Source: Hetaerina americana (lineage: Eukaryota > Arthropoda > Insecta > Odonata > Calopterygidae). Taken from it: a DNA stretch of 64,000 nucleotides. Made by a program: the position numbers and the translations under genes. The notes below the pieces were generated by a model. The model made no database searches. It saw only the letters and a program-made list of their open reading frames with translations, and was not told the DNA's origin. The DNA lies in NCBI GenBank assembly GCA_022747635.1, contig JAKTNV010000005.1:38467738-38531737 (forward strand), read 5' to 3'. Position 1 is the stretch's first letter. Each line of letters starts with the position of its first letter. Shown in pieces: positions 10,807 through 24,645 of the stretch.

Positions 10807-11074
10807 TCAAGTTCTGGTCAAAACTTAGTCATAAAAACGGGGATGAGGATGATATTTTCAATTACTGACCAGTGTCATTATTGACAAATTTTTCTCAAAT
10901 ATTTGGGTCCTTAATGAGTGAAAGGCTTATATATCATTAAAAATAAAATTTTAAGCATGGAACAATTTTGATTCCCAGAGGGAAAATGTACCAATGATGA
11001 TCTCTTACAAATTTTCTAAAAAAGATATTGACTTCTTGGGACTCGAAGGAATACTTTGTTGGTGTATTCAATTA

Positions 11075-11484
11075 TTTTCCCTGTGCATGCGATACTGTGG
11101 ACCATTAAATCCATCTAAGTGAATGTTAGGGTATCAAAGGAGTCACCCATGAGTGGCTACAATCATATTTAAAGGATAGGAAGCAGATGGTGGAAGTTTG
11201 TGGCATTGGGGTCAGCAACATTATAATAAATCACTTATCACCCATAGGATCAAGTGTCGGGACGAAAAGGTAATATTCTTGGACCATCATTATTTATACT
11301 ATATATCAATGATTTGCCTAGATGTATTGAGAATAACAACATAGTTCTGCATGCAGATGATACAACTTTGGCATTGAGCCACAAGGACCCTAACTTATTG
11401 GAAGCTAAGCTTGATAGCTCATTATTTCTCTTGGAAAAATGGTTTAACCTGAAGTCTAGATCTCCGCCAACATTGCTCAACTAA
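11075..11484 (+). pseudogene. LINE reverse-transcriptase fragment
   Basis: Broken plus-strand frames read EWLQSYLKDRKQMVEVCG, then (after a frameshift) NILGPSLFILYINDLPRC and VLHADDTTLALSHKD. These are the RT motifs before and around the catalytic F/Y-A-D-D; here the tyrosine position reads His (HADD). It ends at 11484. It resembles jockey/CR1-type LINE RT. Stops and the altered motif make it inactive. Confidence 0.8.
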
Positions 11485-11489
11485 CACAC

Positions 11490-12667
11490 ACCACAGCATT
11501 CTCTGTAAGCAGGATTCATACAAGTTCATAAAACATTCATACATATAATTCACAAACATTTGCTTTCTTCATTGTTGAATTAGGTATTTAGGTCACCTCA
11601 GGAGCATACTGAAAACCACGTTCAATATGAATATCATTCATGACGTGAGACATGTTCCATGCATGTATCTAACATGTCTTTTAGGAATAATTAAACATCA
11701 CTATCATGCAAAAATCACCTTTCCATATATGGGGCTGTTGCATAACAAAATATTGGCCCATGTTACGGCAGCATTAATTATTTTCTGAATTGCAACACAC
11801 ATTAAATAATTAGAAGAAATTGACAATATAAAAATAAATTACCAGGGAGTGCCCTCAGATCATAATCATCTCTCTGGTGCCTTAATACTATTTGTTTAAA
11901 ATCCACTGAATTTTAAATAGCATTAATTTAAATACTTTTCATCATCTTGTGGCATGAAAAGCAATGTAGCTACCTCTTCACAGCCTCATTAATCCCTAGG
12001 CACAAAATCATCATAAGTAAAGACTATCATTTATGATCATTATCTGCTTCTACAATTTATTTTATGCTAACCATGCCAAATTTTTATTTTAAGTGACAAA
12101 GTTCCATCATATTTTCGTATTGATTTTATGATATGGTTGGTTGAGTGAAATGTAAACAAGTGTTCATTGGTGATAATTTACATTTAATGTACGTTCTCTG
12201 ATATTAAAATAAAGTTTTACTTTGAGTGTTTGAATACTTGGCAGCTTTTGTGTTTGTGGTAGTTGTTACAGCTGAAATAAATTAGTCTTATCAATGCATT
12301 TGCACTCAAAACTCCCCATATCCTTTTTGAATATGCTACACGCATTTAGGTGAGGAATTATGGGTAGGGCGATTTTAGCATTTGAGTTTTAGTTATATTC
12401 ACTACCGTTGGAAAAGCAGCGCTGTTTGATGTCACGTTCATTGAGTCGTCGTCTGCTAAGGGATTTCACTTTTTAAAATTGAGAGTTATTTATTTGAGTT
12501 TAGATCCAAGTGAGGTGGTAATTGTGTATTGTTGTTTTTGTGTATGATATAATATTGCAGGCAATAAGTTTTGCGTAAGTGGGCTAAAATCAGAATGTAT
12601 GTATAATACGGATACATAGATTGGGTCGGCAGACATAGGAAATTAGGTTGTTTTGTGTATTAATAAT
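11490..12667 (+). promoter_or_regulatory. Upstream region of FNTA
   Basis: No coding frame or repeat boundary was recognised. The promoter and 5' UTR of the FNTA gene must lie near its right end. A less AT-rich patch with TGATGTCACGTTC occurs at about 12428-12440, and I saw no convincing TATA box close to the start codon. The transcription start is not determinable from sequence alone. Confidence 0.3.
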
Positions 12668-15600
12668 ATGGCGGACAGTAGCAGCGAGGAGCATGGAGAT
12701 GAGCCCACCTGGGTTTTCTACAAGGATAGACCTGGTTGGAAAGATGTAGTACCGATATCGCAGTCAGATGGTCCTTATCCAGTTGTTGCAATTGCTTATT
12801 CGGAAAAATGTAAGTAAAATGTTTGAGGAAATCCCATATTTTCAGTTCATGCACCGGCACATGAATCATCAACTATATTAATTAGTTTTTTTTTTAACGT
12901 TGCAGTTCGGGATGTGTACGATTACTTCCGTGCGATTCTTAAATCGAAAGAAATATCGGAAAGAGCGATTCAATTAACAAAGGATGCATTGGATTTGAAT
13001 CCTGCCAATTACACCGTTTGGCAATATAGGTATGAATGTTACATTTTGTTATTCAATTGATTTTTAGTCCTTAAAGCTTGAGTTATAAGAAATTCAGCAC
13101 AGCATAATTGTAAAATGAATTATAGATGGTAAAGATAGTTATTTAACCTGTTGGGATAAGGAACTGATCGACACTTCCCCTTAGTTGCTACTGGTTCCTT
13201 CTGTTTTGGTTTAGCTTTCTTTCTTTCAAGGTATATTTGCTTGTGACTCTTACTACTTGCTCTCCTCCACCCAGTGACATATTTGCCCAAAATTCTGATA
13301 GTATATTTTTTGGTTAGATGATATCTCTCAAGTTCCTCTGTAGTTGTCGAAAAAAAATGTTCAGTACTACGATTATAAGGTCATTTTGAGTTGTATGACT
13401 TGTACAAAATCGCAAATTAGTATTGGATCATTTCAAGTCATCTCGAAACATTATGTGCCCTGCTGATTCTGTTTTTATTCCAATTTTCTTGTATCGGCAG
13501 GCTTGTGTAGTGATGAGCGAAGGCCGTTTCCTCCAAAATGCGCCGTTTTTTATTTGATGACATTTAAGTATTTATAAACATATTCACTCGAAGGAACACA
13601 ATTGCTTTAATATGCCAATTGTCGTTATTTCCGCGATTTTGCTGTCATTTCATTGCGTTTACTCTGAGGAAAAGTCAATAGGGCGGTTTTTTAAAGTAAA
13701 ATCCAGAAATTTAAATTTGTATGCAGTATTCATTTTCAGGCTGTGTCCTTTCCATAAAATATTGACTAGCACCATCATGTCTGTAATATTATGGTTCACA
13801 TTCTCATGTTAACACTGGGATATTACTTCCATTTACATTTTAATTGTTGTTTCATAAAAAAGTCTCAATGAAATGTTTGAACAAGAAATAAAGTTTTCAT
13901 ACGTCTTCTTTCATAGTCATCTTACAACTTACGAAAATAGCTCTGAGATCATGTAGAGAGAGGTGGAAGGAATAAGAAGACACAAAAATGCCCAAGCACA
14001 GCTTCAGTTATAAATATTTTTTTGAGTACTCTCTCATTTTCCACTGATAATCTGAGCACACATTGCAAATAATATACATTCCAAGTCATGAAGTCACTCC
14101 TCTAAAGGTATCTACAAGTTATAAGTTCATTAGTTCAGTTGCCTGCTGTGTCTCTTACTCTTCCAAGTTTCTATGCATGCCTTTTGAAACTAATGGTGGG
14201 GTTTTTGAACTTCAGTTCTTCACTACAGTCACCATCAGTTGACACAGGGTTGGAAATGGTGACGTGGTGATGGGGCTGGCCTTTGATACTTGAGGATAAA
14301 AGGATACATTAATGCACCAATTCCCTTTCAATTCTGGGCATATTCTTAGCTCGTCCACATTAATCATCATTTCCCCACTTTTTACAAAATATGGTTTGTG
14401 ATGGTCTATCGGCACCTCTATCAGCAAAGATAATTTTTACAAACGCTATGTTAATATTTGGCTTGATTGACCATTCACTTCATTGGTCAACCCAGTCCTC
14501 TAAAATGTGGATTCAAAATTGTCAAGAAGAATTTTATCTAATATTTTTGAACCAGGGATGGTGGTAAAGACTTTTAAATCAGGCTTAGAGTACTCTGGTA
14601 TAGGCATTACGAGGGAGTTCATTAATGATCCCTCCATTTCCACTATTGTCTAAGGCTATGAGTTCTCCACAAAATGGTTTCTCGTGATATCCACTACTTT
14701 TTCTTTTATTAAAAAAGTGAAGAATTTATGTTAATTTCATTATTATTGTTGAAGTCTCAAGACTTGGTGCCAATTCAATAATAAATTTAGAATGAAAATT
14801 TAGCTTGTCCAAATGTGACATCAATTGGTGCCAATTCAAATTGGACAATCCATGGCCTTAATTTTCCCTGCAATTGACTGCATACCATACCTTTTGTTAG
14901 AATGCACTAGGTAGTCTATAGGTGTTTTGAAAAAATCACATATTTCAAACTCCACTTACATGTTACAAGGCTTTAACTTCATGTGTTTTTCAAGAAACAG
15001 CGGGAGATGCCGCATCAGTAACTTTTAAGGAATTCATATGCTAAATGTGCATTATGATGTAACAGTCATAAGTATAAAAATCATTCACCTTGACCAGGAT
15101 TTGAACCCAGATCCCTTTTTGCATGGCCGAATGGTCAGTAAAGCTGTCGAGACATCCTCTCACACTCAGGGTTTTTGGGATATTTAAAGGAACAAGTTGA
15201 GACGAAAAACGAGAGTGAAAAAAAATCTGAAATGATCATTTTGGCCCAAAACACTTCTGAGATAAATAAACTGTACCACTTGCTCCAGTTTATGAATTCC
15301 TATTTTAATATTAAATGTAGCTTTCCTCACCTGTCGTTGTATGTTGACTCCCATTCCATATCTATTGCACCAGCAAATGTAACTCATCAGAATTCCCCAC
15401 CGTCTTTCATTCCTCTTTACCTCCAGTCCATCATTTCCTCAACACATTCTGAGAATCATGGGTAATGATCGGCACTTCATCTCATCCCTCTCTTTAACAT
15501 TGACGATCCCAACTCTCCATCTGGCACATGCACTTAAGCTGTTTGGCATATGATCAGATTACTGATAGTTGTGTATCCCTTCTATCTGCTCCTATTTTCT

Positions 15601-18600
15601 GCAATTTAATCATTGATTTTACCTGATGCATTCTCTCTATTGCCTTTTCAGAATATACCAAACAGACAAATACATCATATTCCTCTCCATCAGTGACCAG
15701 ATTACAGCTATGACATCATGTGTGCCTCTCCTCTTTCTGAACCTAATCTGATCATCCCTTTTGTAATAAATTGCCATCCGCTTTTTGATGATCCTGAATT
15801 CCACTTTGTGTGTGGAAATGAAATTTATTGTTATATAGTCCTAACATGTGGCTGCCTTTCCCCTGTTTGGTATGGGAACTAATACATGAGTGGAAACCTT
15901 TTTGCTAAGTTCCTCCATGATAAATGCTGCAAATTTATTCATAAAAACTCTTCTTAAACATATTTTCCTGAAGCCTAAAGTAATTCTGTTGAATGTCATT
16001 CACTCCCACAGTCTTGTTTGTTTTTAATTCCTTTGGTGCCCTTTCTATCTCACCATCAAGTAAGCCTGAATTTAAGCTGTCTTCATCTAATTCATATAGT
16101 CATTCTAAGTGTAAATTATTCATCCAAACCTATTTATCCTAAAGTTCCTCTAAATATTATTTCCATCCATATTGAATATTTTCCGGTTCAACTAATAATA
16201 TTTTTACTTTCCTTTAATTGTTGGCATTGATTTTCCCTTCTTACTTCCCGACAGTACTTTCACCTTTCTGCACAGGGTACCAATTTCACCCTTTCTAAGG
16301 AAACTGTCTATATCCTTGCACTGCATCTTACCCCATGCTTATTTTAACCTAAAGTTTCCTACCTCAGTTTATTATCTCTTTCTTCTACTTTTCAGTGTTT
16401 GGATTTTTCAATTTTCTTCTCTCGTTCATCTCTTCAGTAATCAATGGTTTTCTTCTTGTTCTTTTTTATTTAATGTTCCTTTAGTTTCATTTGCAGCTTT
16501 TGTCATCCATTTTTTGTGTTGTTCCCATTTTCCTTCTATTGTACCCAGCTTCCTTTACTCACTCGTGATTTTGTATGCAGTCTTCCTGATAGTCTTTTCT
16601 TATTGCCTCATTTAATGCTTCTACATTCAAATTCTTCATGTATTAAAGTATTAAGTTATTATCTGAATCCACATTTTCTCCTGGGAAACCAACTGTTCAT
16701 TATGATTATGCCCTTTCTCTTGCAGGACTCTCTTGCTTTCTCCCTGCGGTCATTCCTTGATCCCCTACCTCATTATTGTATTTTTCTTTGCCTACAGCCT
16801 GCTCCAGTGACAATAAAATTTTTTCTTCCAAAATGGTGAAATATCTAAATAGTTGGCTATCAAGGGATCCTTCAATTTGAGACTATATATGGCTAGCCTA
16901 ACAGTGGACACTCCACATTAGAATTTGCAACCACCATCTCTAAAAAAATTACTTGTACGATTCCCCGATTCCTGGGCCCACCTCTGACTGAGACTGTGAC
17001 CTTGCCCTTTATTAATAAGTCAAGATCGCGAAGCTTATTTCAGCTTCTTTGGGAAATTGAGCAATGATGCTCATCTGTCAGCTTCAAAACCATCTACCTT
17101 TAGAGTGGATACATGCTGCAAGCCTCCAAACATTTCTTACATCGCCCGCAGAATGGATGGTGTTGACCATTTTCTTAATCACCGGTGTACTGGTAGTTTC
17201 TCCCTAGGGAATATTCACATCGTCAACTTTGGGGGTACTTGTGCACGCTGCCCTGCATAATTTTGCTAATTTCCCACAAAGCGAGCGCATCCACAGTGGG
17301 CACATTTCAGGATAATAGCCTGAGCTGCTATGGAATTGGTTTTGTAGACTGCCTGGTCAATGTGTTTTACTTAGGATGGCCTAGTTTCTTCTTGATCTTG
17401 GACCTAGAGCACCCTGTAATTCCCTTGATTTAGGATCCACTGGAGCCACTTAAGGGTGTAGAAATGACACTTGTCTCCCTGTCACTGTTTTGTTTCTCTT
17501 GCCCCAGCTTGCGATGGAGAACCCAAGATCTCTCAAATGTTGGTCTCAATTCCATGATAAATTTCTGATGGAATGATTCAGAGGTGAGGCTGCAGATTAA
17601 TTTATTATTAAGAGTTTCATGTAGAAAAACCTTTTGAACTTGCGCTCAGGTTCCAGCCTCCCCAGATCCATGTTTCAGGTGGAAAAGAGACTAATCCGGT
17701 TACTGGTTCCACCCATACAGTTGACTACACAAAAACCGACTCATTTGGATGGAAGTGCTCTTAACAACATTGATACCAGCTTTGGGAAGGACTTTTTCAC
17801 TGAACTCTTGGGGGGTCAATAATGTAAGACTGACTGAATCACCACTATGAATTTTGATACCTTTTCCTTTTCTACTACGTCATTCATAATAAAAACTTGT
17901 TCTAACCTCTACACTAAGTCCTTTGCTCATTCATTGCTAGGTTGAACTCCAGAGCATTGCTGATCAGTAACTTTTTTATTCTCTTTGCTAAATCGATTTT
18001 ATATTTAGCAATATAACTGCAGCAAATACCTTTGACATTTTAAGTTCTCCTCCCTTCACTCTTTTTTACTTTTACATTGTTTACTCATGTTGGTCGTTGA
18101 TCATTTTTCTTTTGGCTTTCAAAATATAGAGGAAGTCATTGCAGGGTTTCATGAATTCAGAAAACTCAAATTCTTTTACAATGTTGTACAAGGACCTCAT
18201 TAATGCTGAAAGAAATATTTGTGAGTATAGTTGTCAAACTGACTCCTGTGAAAACGAGTTTCAATATTATTTCAGTTTCTCATATGGTTAGATTTCTATT
18301 CTTTGATTCACATATTGCTGTGAAGCCTATCTTCATCTTGAGATCCAAGTATATTGAGTATTAATCACCAACTCCTCTATGGCTCTCTGAACCTCATTTA
18401 CCAATTTGCATATTCTAAGCATATTGTAGATCTAGGTTAAATAAAATGAAATGACCCATATTGTAAACAGGTATTGAAATATATACCACTCCTCAAGTAA
18501 TTTTGAGAGATATTGCCCGTGTATTTATCAAGAAATAGTCGTGGTATATTTCAGTTGATACTAAGGAACCAATGCTTCCTTAGCTATGAATGGAGGATTT

Positions 18601-21600
18601 TTCAGGCCACTCATGTCAGTGCTGAAAATATAAACATTAAACAGAGTAGGTGCTTTCGTTATTTATTTTTCCTGGTTTGCCATTAATAGGAAAGAAGTTA
18701 TCTAGCATAATACAGTGCTGATGATTTCTATTGTTACACGTTTGAGCTCGTTATCGATACTTCTTTCTCACTTGCTGGCTCCGGTGGCGGTAGGGTAATG
18801 TCCCCCCCTACGAACCCAGAGGTCATGGGTTCGATTCCTGCCTAGGTGGGTCTCCAACTAGGGCTTGGGTGTTCATAATTTTTATATAATTGCTAAAAGC
18901 TCGATGTATAGGCCAAAGTGCTGTTTTTGGATTAATATTGAAATAAATAAATTTACGAGGTTGCGAAAAACTTATGAAAATTATTAATTCTGCAATGTAC
19001 TGGAAAGTGTTTATGATGCATGATTTACAGAGATATGCAAGGCACATGGTGAAATATATTTGCTGGAGGTAATGAATCATTCTATTCCATCTATGAATTC
19101 TTGCGTCTACCAGTTACTTGCTCAATCATAAGTTTGAACTAACTATCTACAGCATTTTTTACATGCTGTTACATGAACTGTGCTTTGGTAGCATATTGAT
19201 AAGTTTTGTAAACATCTGGGCCATTGTGTGTATATTGTGTTTTTTTTAATTATTCGTTGTGATAATTTTTCTGTGGTGTTCTGATGTATGTTATCCATTT
19301 TGCAGGAGAGAGTTGCTGAAGAGTTTAAATAAAAATTTGAATGAAGAACTAAGATATGTGTGGCAAATGATAGAGGATAATCCAAAAAACTACCAAGTGT
19401 GGTAATTTCTCCTTATATAGTGCTGTTTTTCTCTCTGTTATTTATTGAGCTATGGTTTGAGAATTAATGATAAATGTATGTTTTTACTTCAGGCATCATT
19501 GTAGAGTTATTGTGGAATGGCTACATGACCCATCAAGAGAACTTTTGCTAACTGAAACAATTCTTGGACAAGATGCCAAGAATTATCATGCTTGGCAACA
19601 TAGGCAGTGGGTCGTCCGAACTTTTAAGTAAGTACTGCAAAAGTAAGGTCTGGAGAGGGCATATATTTTTGTATTTTGCCTTAATATTAATGTACCTTCA
19701 ATTGTTTTTTCAGCCTGTTTGATCAGGAGTTGGACTTTGTATCACGGTTAATTGAAGAAGATGTGCGAAATAACTCTGCTTGGAATCATAGGTATTTTGT
19801 GATCAATAACACAACGTTGTTTACACCAGAGGTTATTGAACGAGAAGTTAATTACACATTGGAAAGGATTAAAATTGCAACCAATAATGAAAGTGCATGG
19901 AACTATTTGAGGGGGTCAGTAAGCTTATTTCTGTTTTAATTCTACTTTTTGAAAAAGTCTTAATGTTTGATCATCTATGATTGTATGCTTCATTGCATCA
20001 TACATTGTTATTGAGATGTTATCCTCAATTTTGGATGATTATAGCAATTTTTTTTGTGTTTGTGATGTTTTTTCATGTCATCTAGCATTATTATAGGTTA
20101 TCGATTCAGTCCAGTATTTCTATGCATGTAAACTGAATAAAAGGTGATGAATGCCCACTCTGAAGCATAATAAGGGCGCCTGTAATAAAAAGAGATCACT
20201 CCAAAACCAAAGGATCATCCTCCTCAACTCACCAATCTTTGTTTATCATTGTCCTTCTTAAATTTTGAAACTGCATATTTTTGCAGTGCACAGTGAAACA
20301 GAAACTAAATTGAGAAAGTAACTATATCATTGTGAAACTTATAAAATGCTTTCAATCCTCTTTTACATTAAAACAATGCTTCCTGTTTAGGGATGTGTTG
20401 AAATTCACTCTTCCTGACAACTCGAAATACGTCAGGGAAACTGCTTATCTATGGTGAAGGGTACATAAGTTCATAAGAGCTATTTTTTGCTGTCATGCAT
20501 AGAGATAAACTCAGCAAGGGGAAGTAGTGTGGTGGCATGTTTCTTTGCTGCTTCAGGCTTAAGTGGAGTGGTTTCTTGTTCAATTGACAAATGTTAAGAA
20601 ACTGGGAACACGATCTGTTCTGCTATTTCCTTCAATAAAAATTAAAAATGTTTTTGTTGGTTTTCCTCATATTGTGGATTACTTTTGAGTTTTGTACCAG
20701 AGTTTTCATTGTCATTCCAGTCTCATATGCTTACAGATAATATTTCTTAGATTCATATTGATATATAATAGGTATTTCCATGTAAATCCTGTTTTTTTTT
20801 CAACTTTAGAAAATGCTGTTAAATTGCCATTCCATAAGTGGAAATGACATTGCTCACCCATGTTGTATGGGTATAATTCAATTATGATAAGCATAAAACA
20901 TTTACCCCTAAATAAGCTATGGGCATTTTTGTTCTACCTAAATAAAAATATCATGGAAAAGTTGGCAAGTAAATAAATGGTTCAATTTATAAAATGCTTA
21001 TGAAAAATACTCTAACTTAGTGTTGTTGGTCTGAGTAGATTCACCCAAATTTATAAGGCATTGGAAGAGTTCAGATCAATCAATAAACACTTGAAATGAG
21101 TGCTAATCATTTCAAGTGTTTACAAATTTTACATTTGTGCTGATGAAGATGCTAACATTATTTTCTTTTTCTCAGTGTGTTGGAACATCAGGAAAATGGA
21201 CTTACTGGTCAAGGAGGTGTTGTCAAACAGTTCTGTGAAGATTTGTTGAATTCGTATCCAGCTGGTACAAAGTGTAAATCACCATATCTCTTAGCATATT
21301 TAGTGGATTTACATGAAGAGCAAATGGAGTCGAGTATTGGAGATCAGTCGGAACATCTTAAAATAGCACTAGAGGTAATTTATCCTTATTATTATTATTC
21401 CCAAAGCTCACTACGTAGAGGTAATCCAAATAACTCCTGTTTATTCCTTATTCATGCCCATTCTTCCAACTATAATTATTAGCAATTTCACATATTGCAT
21501 AATAATTGAATAAGAATGTTGATTAAATATGCTTTAATGAGGCAATTAAGTAGAAAACATCAAGTGATATTTGATGTCTGTGGTGCTATCTTAGCCACAT

Positions 21601-23829
21601 TTGTGCCCAAAACAAAGTCATCCACACAGCTGAAGATCTTATGAGCGACATATTATTTCCTTGGGAGGAATAGAAAAACAGCTCTGAAATGTAAAAACTA
21701 AGCCCCAGGTCTGGAAGAAACATATGCTAAAACACTGAAGGAACTTGTGGTAGATCTGATGCCTTATTTTCAGTTTTTTTACGAATTGATGGAAGAAGGT
21801 TCTGTAGGTACCTCTCAAAACCCCCCCTGTACTAAGGTGGAAAAGGCTGGGCCCCAGTGATTAGTAGCAGTTTTCTTAAAAATTGATAAAATGCAAAATC
21901 TGGCTATATAATGGCCTTTCTTGATAGTAGTAACACACTCAGCTGTAACCAGCGTGTATTTAGGGATAGCAGATTGAAACACAGCCAAGTTTTTTTACTC
22001 TAGATATCCTGAAATTGCCCTCCCTATGAACAAGATCAACCACAAAGTCAGGTGGCAACAGGAAACCAGGCGGTAATATTGAACCTTTTTGAATTGTTTA
22101 AGAAAAAGGATTATTAAAACAACATATGTCTACCACACATGCTAACAAGTGTAATGTGAGAGTGTCACCATTTCATAAAATAATAATTTCGAACAATATA
22201 GTGAAATGATGCAGTAGTTGAAAAATCAATGAGATGAAAAGATGAGCAGGAAAGAAAATACTTTGCTGTTCCGCATGATATCATGTGGAACTGCATAGTA
22301 GGTTTCCTACCCATCATGCAGTTCCACAAAGGAGCATCATCTAACATTGCATGCAACCTAACTCAATACCACTTTTTTGTAGCAGTAATAGTAGTAGTGG
22401 TCACTATGTTATTCAAAATCAGAGAGTACCACATTTTTGAATAATTATTCTTGAAAATACATGGTCATCCTCGAAAAATAAGCAGTCCACAATTTGGTAG
22501 CCATGGTCAATGAAAAATGTGCTTAAAAATTCCTAAAATGACATTTCCCCTTCAATAAAATATGATATTTTTATCATTTCCATGGTAACTGGGACTTTGC
22601 TAAATTACACCAATGAGAACTTTGAGGGACCTAGCATTAGTCCTAGTGATGTGTTGTTTCACTTACATGGTTGAAAAATAAGATCAACAGTGGTGTGATC
22701 AGTATCTTTTCAGTCAAACTACAAAATTATCATTCTCATCCATTAACCCCACTATGGTCTATAATTTTGGTATGCTGGAAGGGCCTGTGCGTTACGAAGA
22801 CCCCTACAGCTGTGTTGGTAGAAGCAATGATAATTGCTCCTGGTAGGGTCACCCCTGCCAGGTATGTGGAAGGGTGAGAGCCAGACTAAAGTTAGTCCAG
22901 CATCTGTTCCTCAGTGATGCTGCTGCAAATGCATCTGACCCAAGTGGGATGTCATGATTAAAACACCATTTAGAAAACAATGCAAAACCACCTCAATTAA
23001 ATATCCCATGCTATTATGATGGATATACTAGGCTTATTGAAAAAGCACCCTCATATAATTTATTCTTTCTTCACGCATTTACTTGGTTATTCAAGTATCT
23101 ATTCTCTCAATTTGACCTAACCCGCATGGAATTCTGCTTTCATATGTGTGCATCCAAACCATATTCCTTCATGAATCACTCATTCCTCACCCTATTGTTC
23201 CTATTTTTACTACAATTACTCCTTCAGTACCCCAGACCCTGCAAATGTAATTGGCATGTACAATTATTTAGGCATACCTAATATACATGCAATAATGTGG
23301 GTTTGAGTTCACTTTTATGCCCTGATATTTTTGCTGCCTTAGAAAAACATTCATTATTTCCATGTTCTACTAACAACTTATCTGTCAGTATGCTATGCTT
23401 TGTGATCTCTTCCTCTGTCCTAAAACTGTTTGAAACGTAATTTACATTGATACGTATCACCAATTACTCGTAGCATTTGAAATCGAATTTTCACAGTGTA
23501 GAGTTAAAATCTCTAAGGAGCATTATTTTAAGCCCATAATTGGTATTTCTATTCTCAACTCAGCATAAAATAATATATTGTAAATTTGGTTATTTTTAAA
23601 GCTTTCTTATTTCAGAAAATGAAGTTTTAAAATGCAAATTTTTTACATTTTGTTTATTTTTTTATCATCGATTTTTAATTTATTGCAGATGTGTGAATCC
23701 CTGGCTTCAGAACACGATACAATCAGGAGGGGATATTGGAATTATATGGCTCAAAGTTTAATGAAACGATTCAAGCAAGGAGATGAAACAAATTGTATGC
23801 AACCTGCAACAGCTTCTGAGGATTCTTGA
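12668..23829 (+). CDS. FNTA: Protein farnesyltransferase/geranylgeranyltransferase type I alpha subunit
   Basis: The complete gene has seven coding exons: 12668-12809, 12906-13029, 19306-19401, 19493-19627, 19714-19914, 21176-21374 and 23689-23829, all with GT/AG borders and compatible phases (1,038 bp, 345 aa). The alpha subunit pairs with either beta subunit in the cytosol. It attaches farnesyl or geranylgeranyl groups to CaaX-box cysteines of Ras, Rho and lamins. Prenyltransferase alpha repeats are visible: [49 protein letters not shown] and [11 protein letters not shown]. Start [13 protein letters not shown] is followed by the conserved W-V-F/Y-K-D-R-P segment. Length fits insect orthologs, which lack the Pro-rich mammalian N-terminus. 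A poly(A) signal AATAAA lies at 23986. Intron 2 is 6.3 kb and holds decayed repeats. Confidence 0.97.
14930..15175 (-). mobile_element. SINE-like repeat (family D) in FNTA intron 2
   Basis: On the minus strand a tRNA-like head with B-box GGTTCAAATCC (15102-15112) is followed by AATGATTTTTATAC and a body containing AAAAGTTACTGATGCGGCAT and CTCCCGCTGTTTCTTG. The same head and body occur at about 38990-39400, 58178-58620 and 62497-62700, which defines a family. Confidence 0.7.
15590..16860 (-). mobile_element. Decayed LINE (linker and N-terminal reverse transcriptase) in FNTA intron 2
   Basis: Minus-strand frames with many stops read [33 protein letters not shown], then [35 protein letters not shown] and [20 protein letters not shown]. 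These match the segment between endonuclease and RT, and RT blocks 1-3, of an invertebrate LINE (pattern: PIPKKGD, RIIKRRM, DDQFGFRKGRGTRDAI). The same family appears at 42.5, 43.6-43.9, 45.2-46.5, 54.9-55.6 and 57.0-57.9 kb. The open plus-strand frames over this stretch are its shadow. Confidence 0.75.
18776..18875 (+). mobile_element. tRNA-derived SINE head
   Basis: A tRNA-like unit has B-box GGTTCGATTCC at 18828-18838, preceded by GGCGGTAGGGTAATG as A-box region and followed by TGCCTAGGTGGG. The ends do not form an acceptor stem, so it is not a tRNA gene. Its tail merges into AT-rich intron sequence (FNTA intron 2), and flanking duplications were not found. Confidence 0.5.
22780..23010 (+). 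repeat. Copy of the SINE-A/LINE 5' module in FNTA intron 6
   Basis: Reads GGGTCACCCCTGCCAGGTAT, then CTCAGTGATGCTGCTGCAAA and an AACCACCTCAATTAAAT end. It is the reverse complement, in text order, of the copies at 9367-9650, 55390-55640 and 57650-57920. It is diverged (roughly 75-80 % by eye) and is not attached to a coding LINE part. Confidence 0.6.
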
Positions 23830-23839
23830 ATGAACTTGC

Positions 23840-24640
23840 AATCGTTGTTTTGTGTTCAACATCAGGTATTGGAATTCTGGCAATGCATCTGTGTTTCATT
23901 GTTTTAAATCATTCCCAAGGAAGTTATTTAATTTTAAGCTGCCATTTTATGTATGTAGTGCCATCTTTGTAATTTTAGCCACAAAAATAAATGTCTACCA
24001 TTTTGGATAGACAATATTGCAGTACATGTTGGTACCTTTATTTCTCTGACAATGGATGTAAACCCATGCTTGCATTTGTTTTATTTTGCATATTGAAAGG
24101 TATTCTCAACAAAACAAGCTCAGGTTATTTTAGTTCTATTCTATTTTTGAGGAGTCATTCTTGAATTTGAGAATCCCAGACAGAGAGTGGTGAAAAAGAA
24201 GCAATGGATAAGATATGTTCTCATGCTGCTTTGGGTGTCCTTTGCCAATATACCTAATTTGAAATGTTTTCACGGGCTGAATCAGAATTTGAGAGTGGAT
24301 ACCTTTTCGTTGAGGTTTGGTATAAGCCAAAAGGAAAGGATGATGAGAGAGGATTACGACAATTTTGTTCTTGGATTCATAAAAATATTTTGCTCCCATG
24401 TGTCTATTTTAGGGATGTTAGGTGTTCTTAATTGTGGATTTTAGGTGATCATAGAACCTTTCTCACCAACACATAATAATATTCAACCAGGTAAGTCTGT
24501 TTTCAAAATCTAGGATTGTGTACTGAATGTTTTAATTTCAGCCTCACAGAAGCTTTCTTCTTTGTTGGATGTTGAATCTCCAAACTAAAAGAACAGTTTT
24601 ATACTTTAGGGAAGAGCTTATTCAGTACTTGAAAAAAAGT
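23840..24640. other. FNTA 3' UTR and downstream region
   Basis: The 3' UTR runs to the AATAAA at 23986-23991. The following 650 bp contain overlapping open frames on both strands (24136-24444) without splice sites or recognisable motifs. I do not support a gene here. Confidence 0.5.
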
Positions 24641-24645
24641 TTACT

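Noticed and set aside
16018..16839. Long plus-strand open frames with hydrophobic products
   Set aside because: They are shadows of the minus-strand LINE; the minus-strand reading shows RT and linker motifs, and the plus products have no family signature.
18776..18850. Possible tRNA gene
   Set aside because: B-box is good, but no acceptor stem or anticodon arm closes; it is a SINE head.
24136..24444. Overlapping open frames on both strands downstream of FNTA
   Set aside because: No splice sites, start context or recognisable motif; they lie beyond the poly(A) signal.
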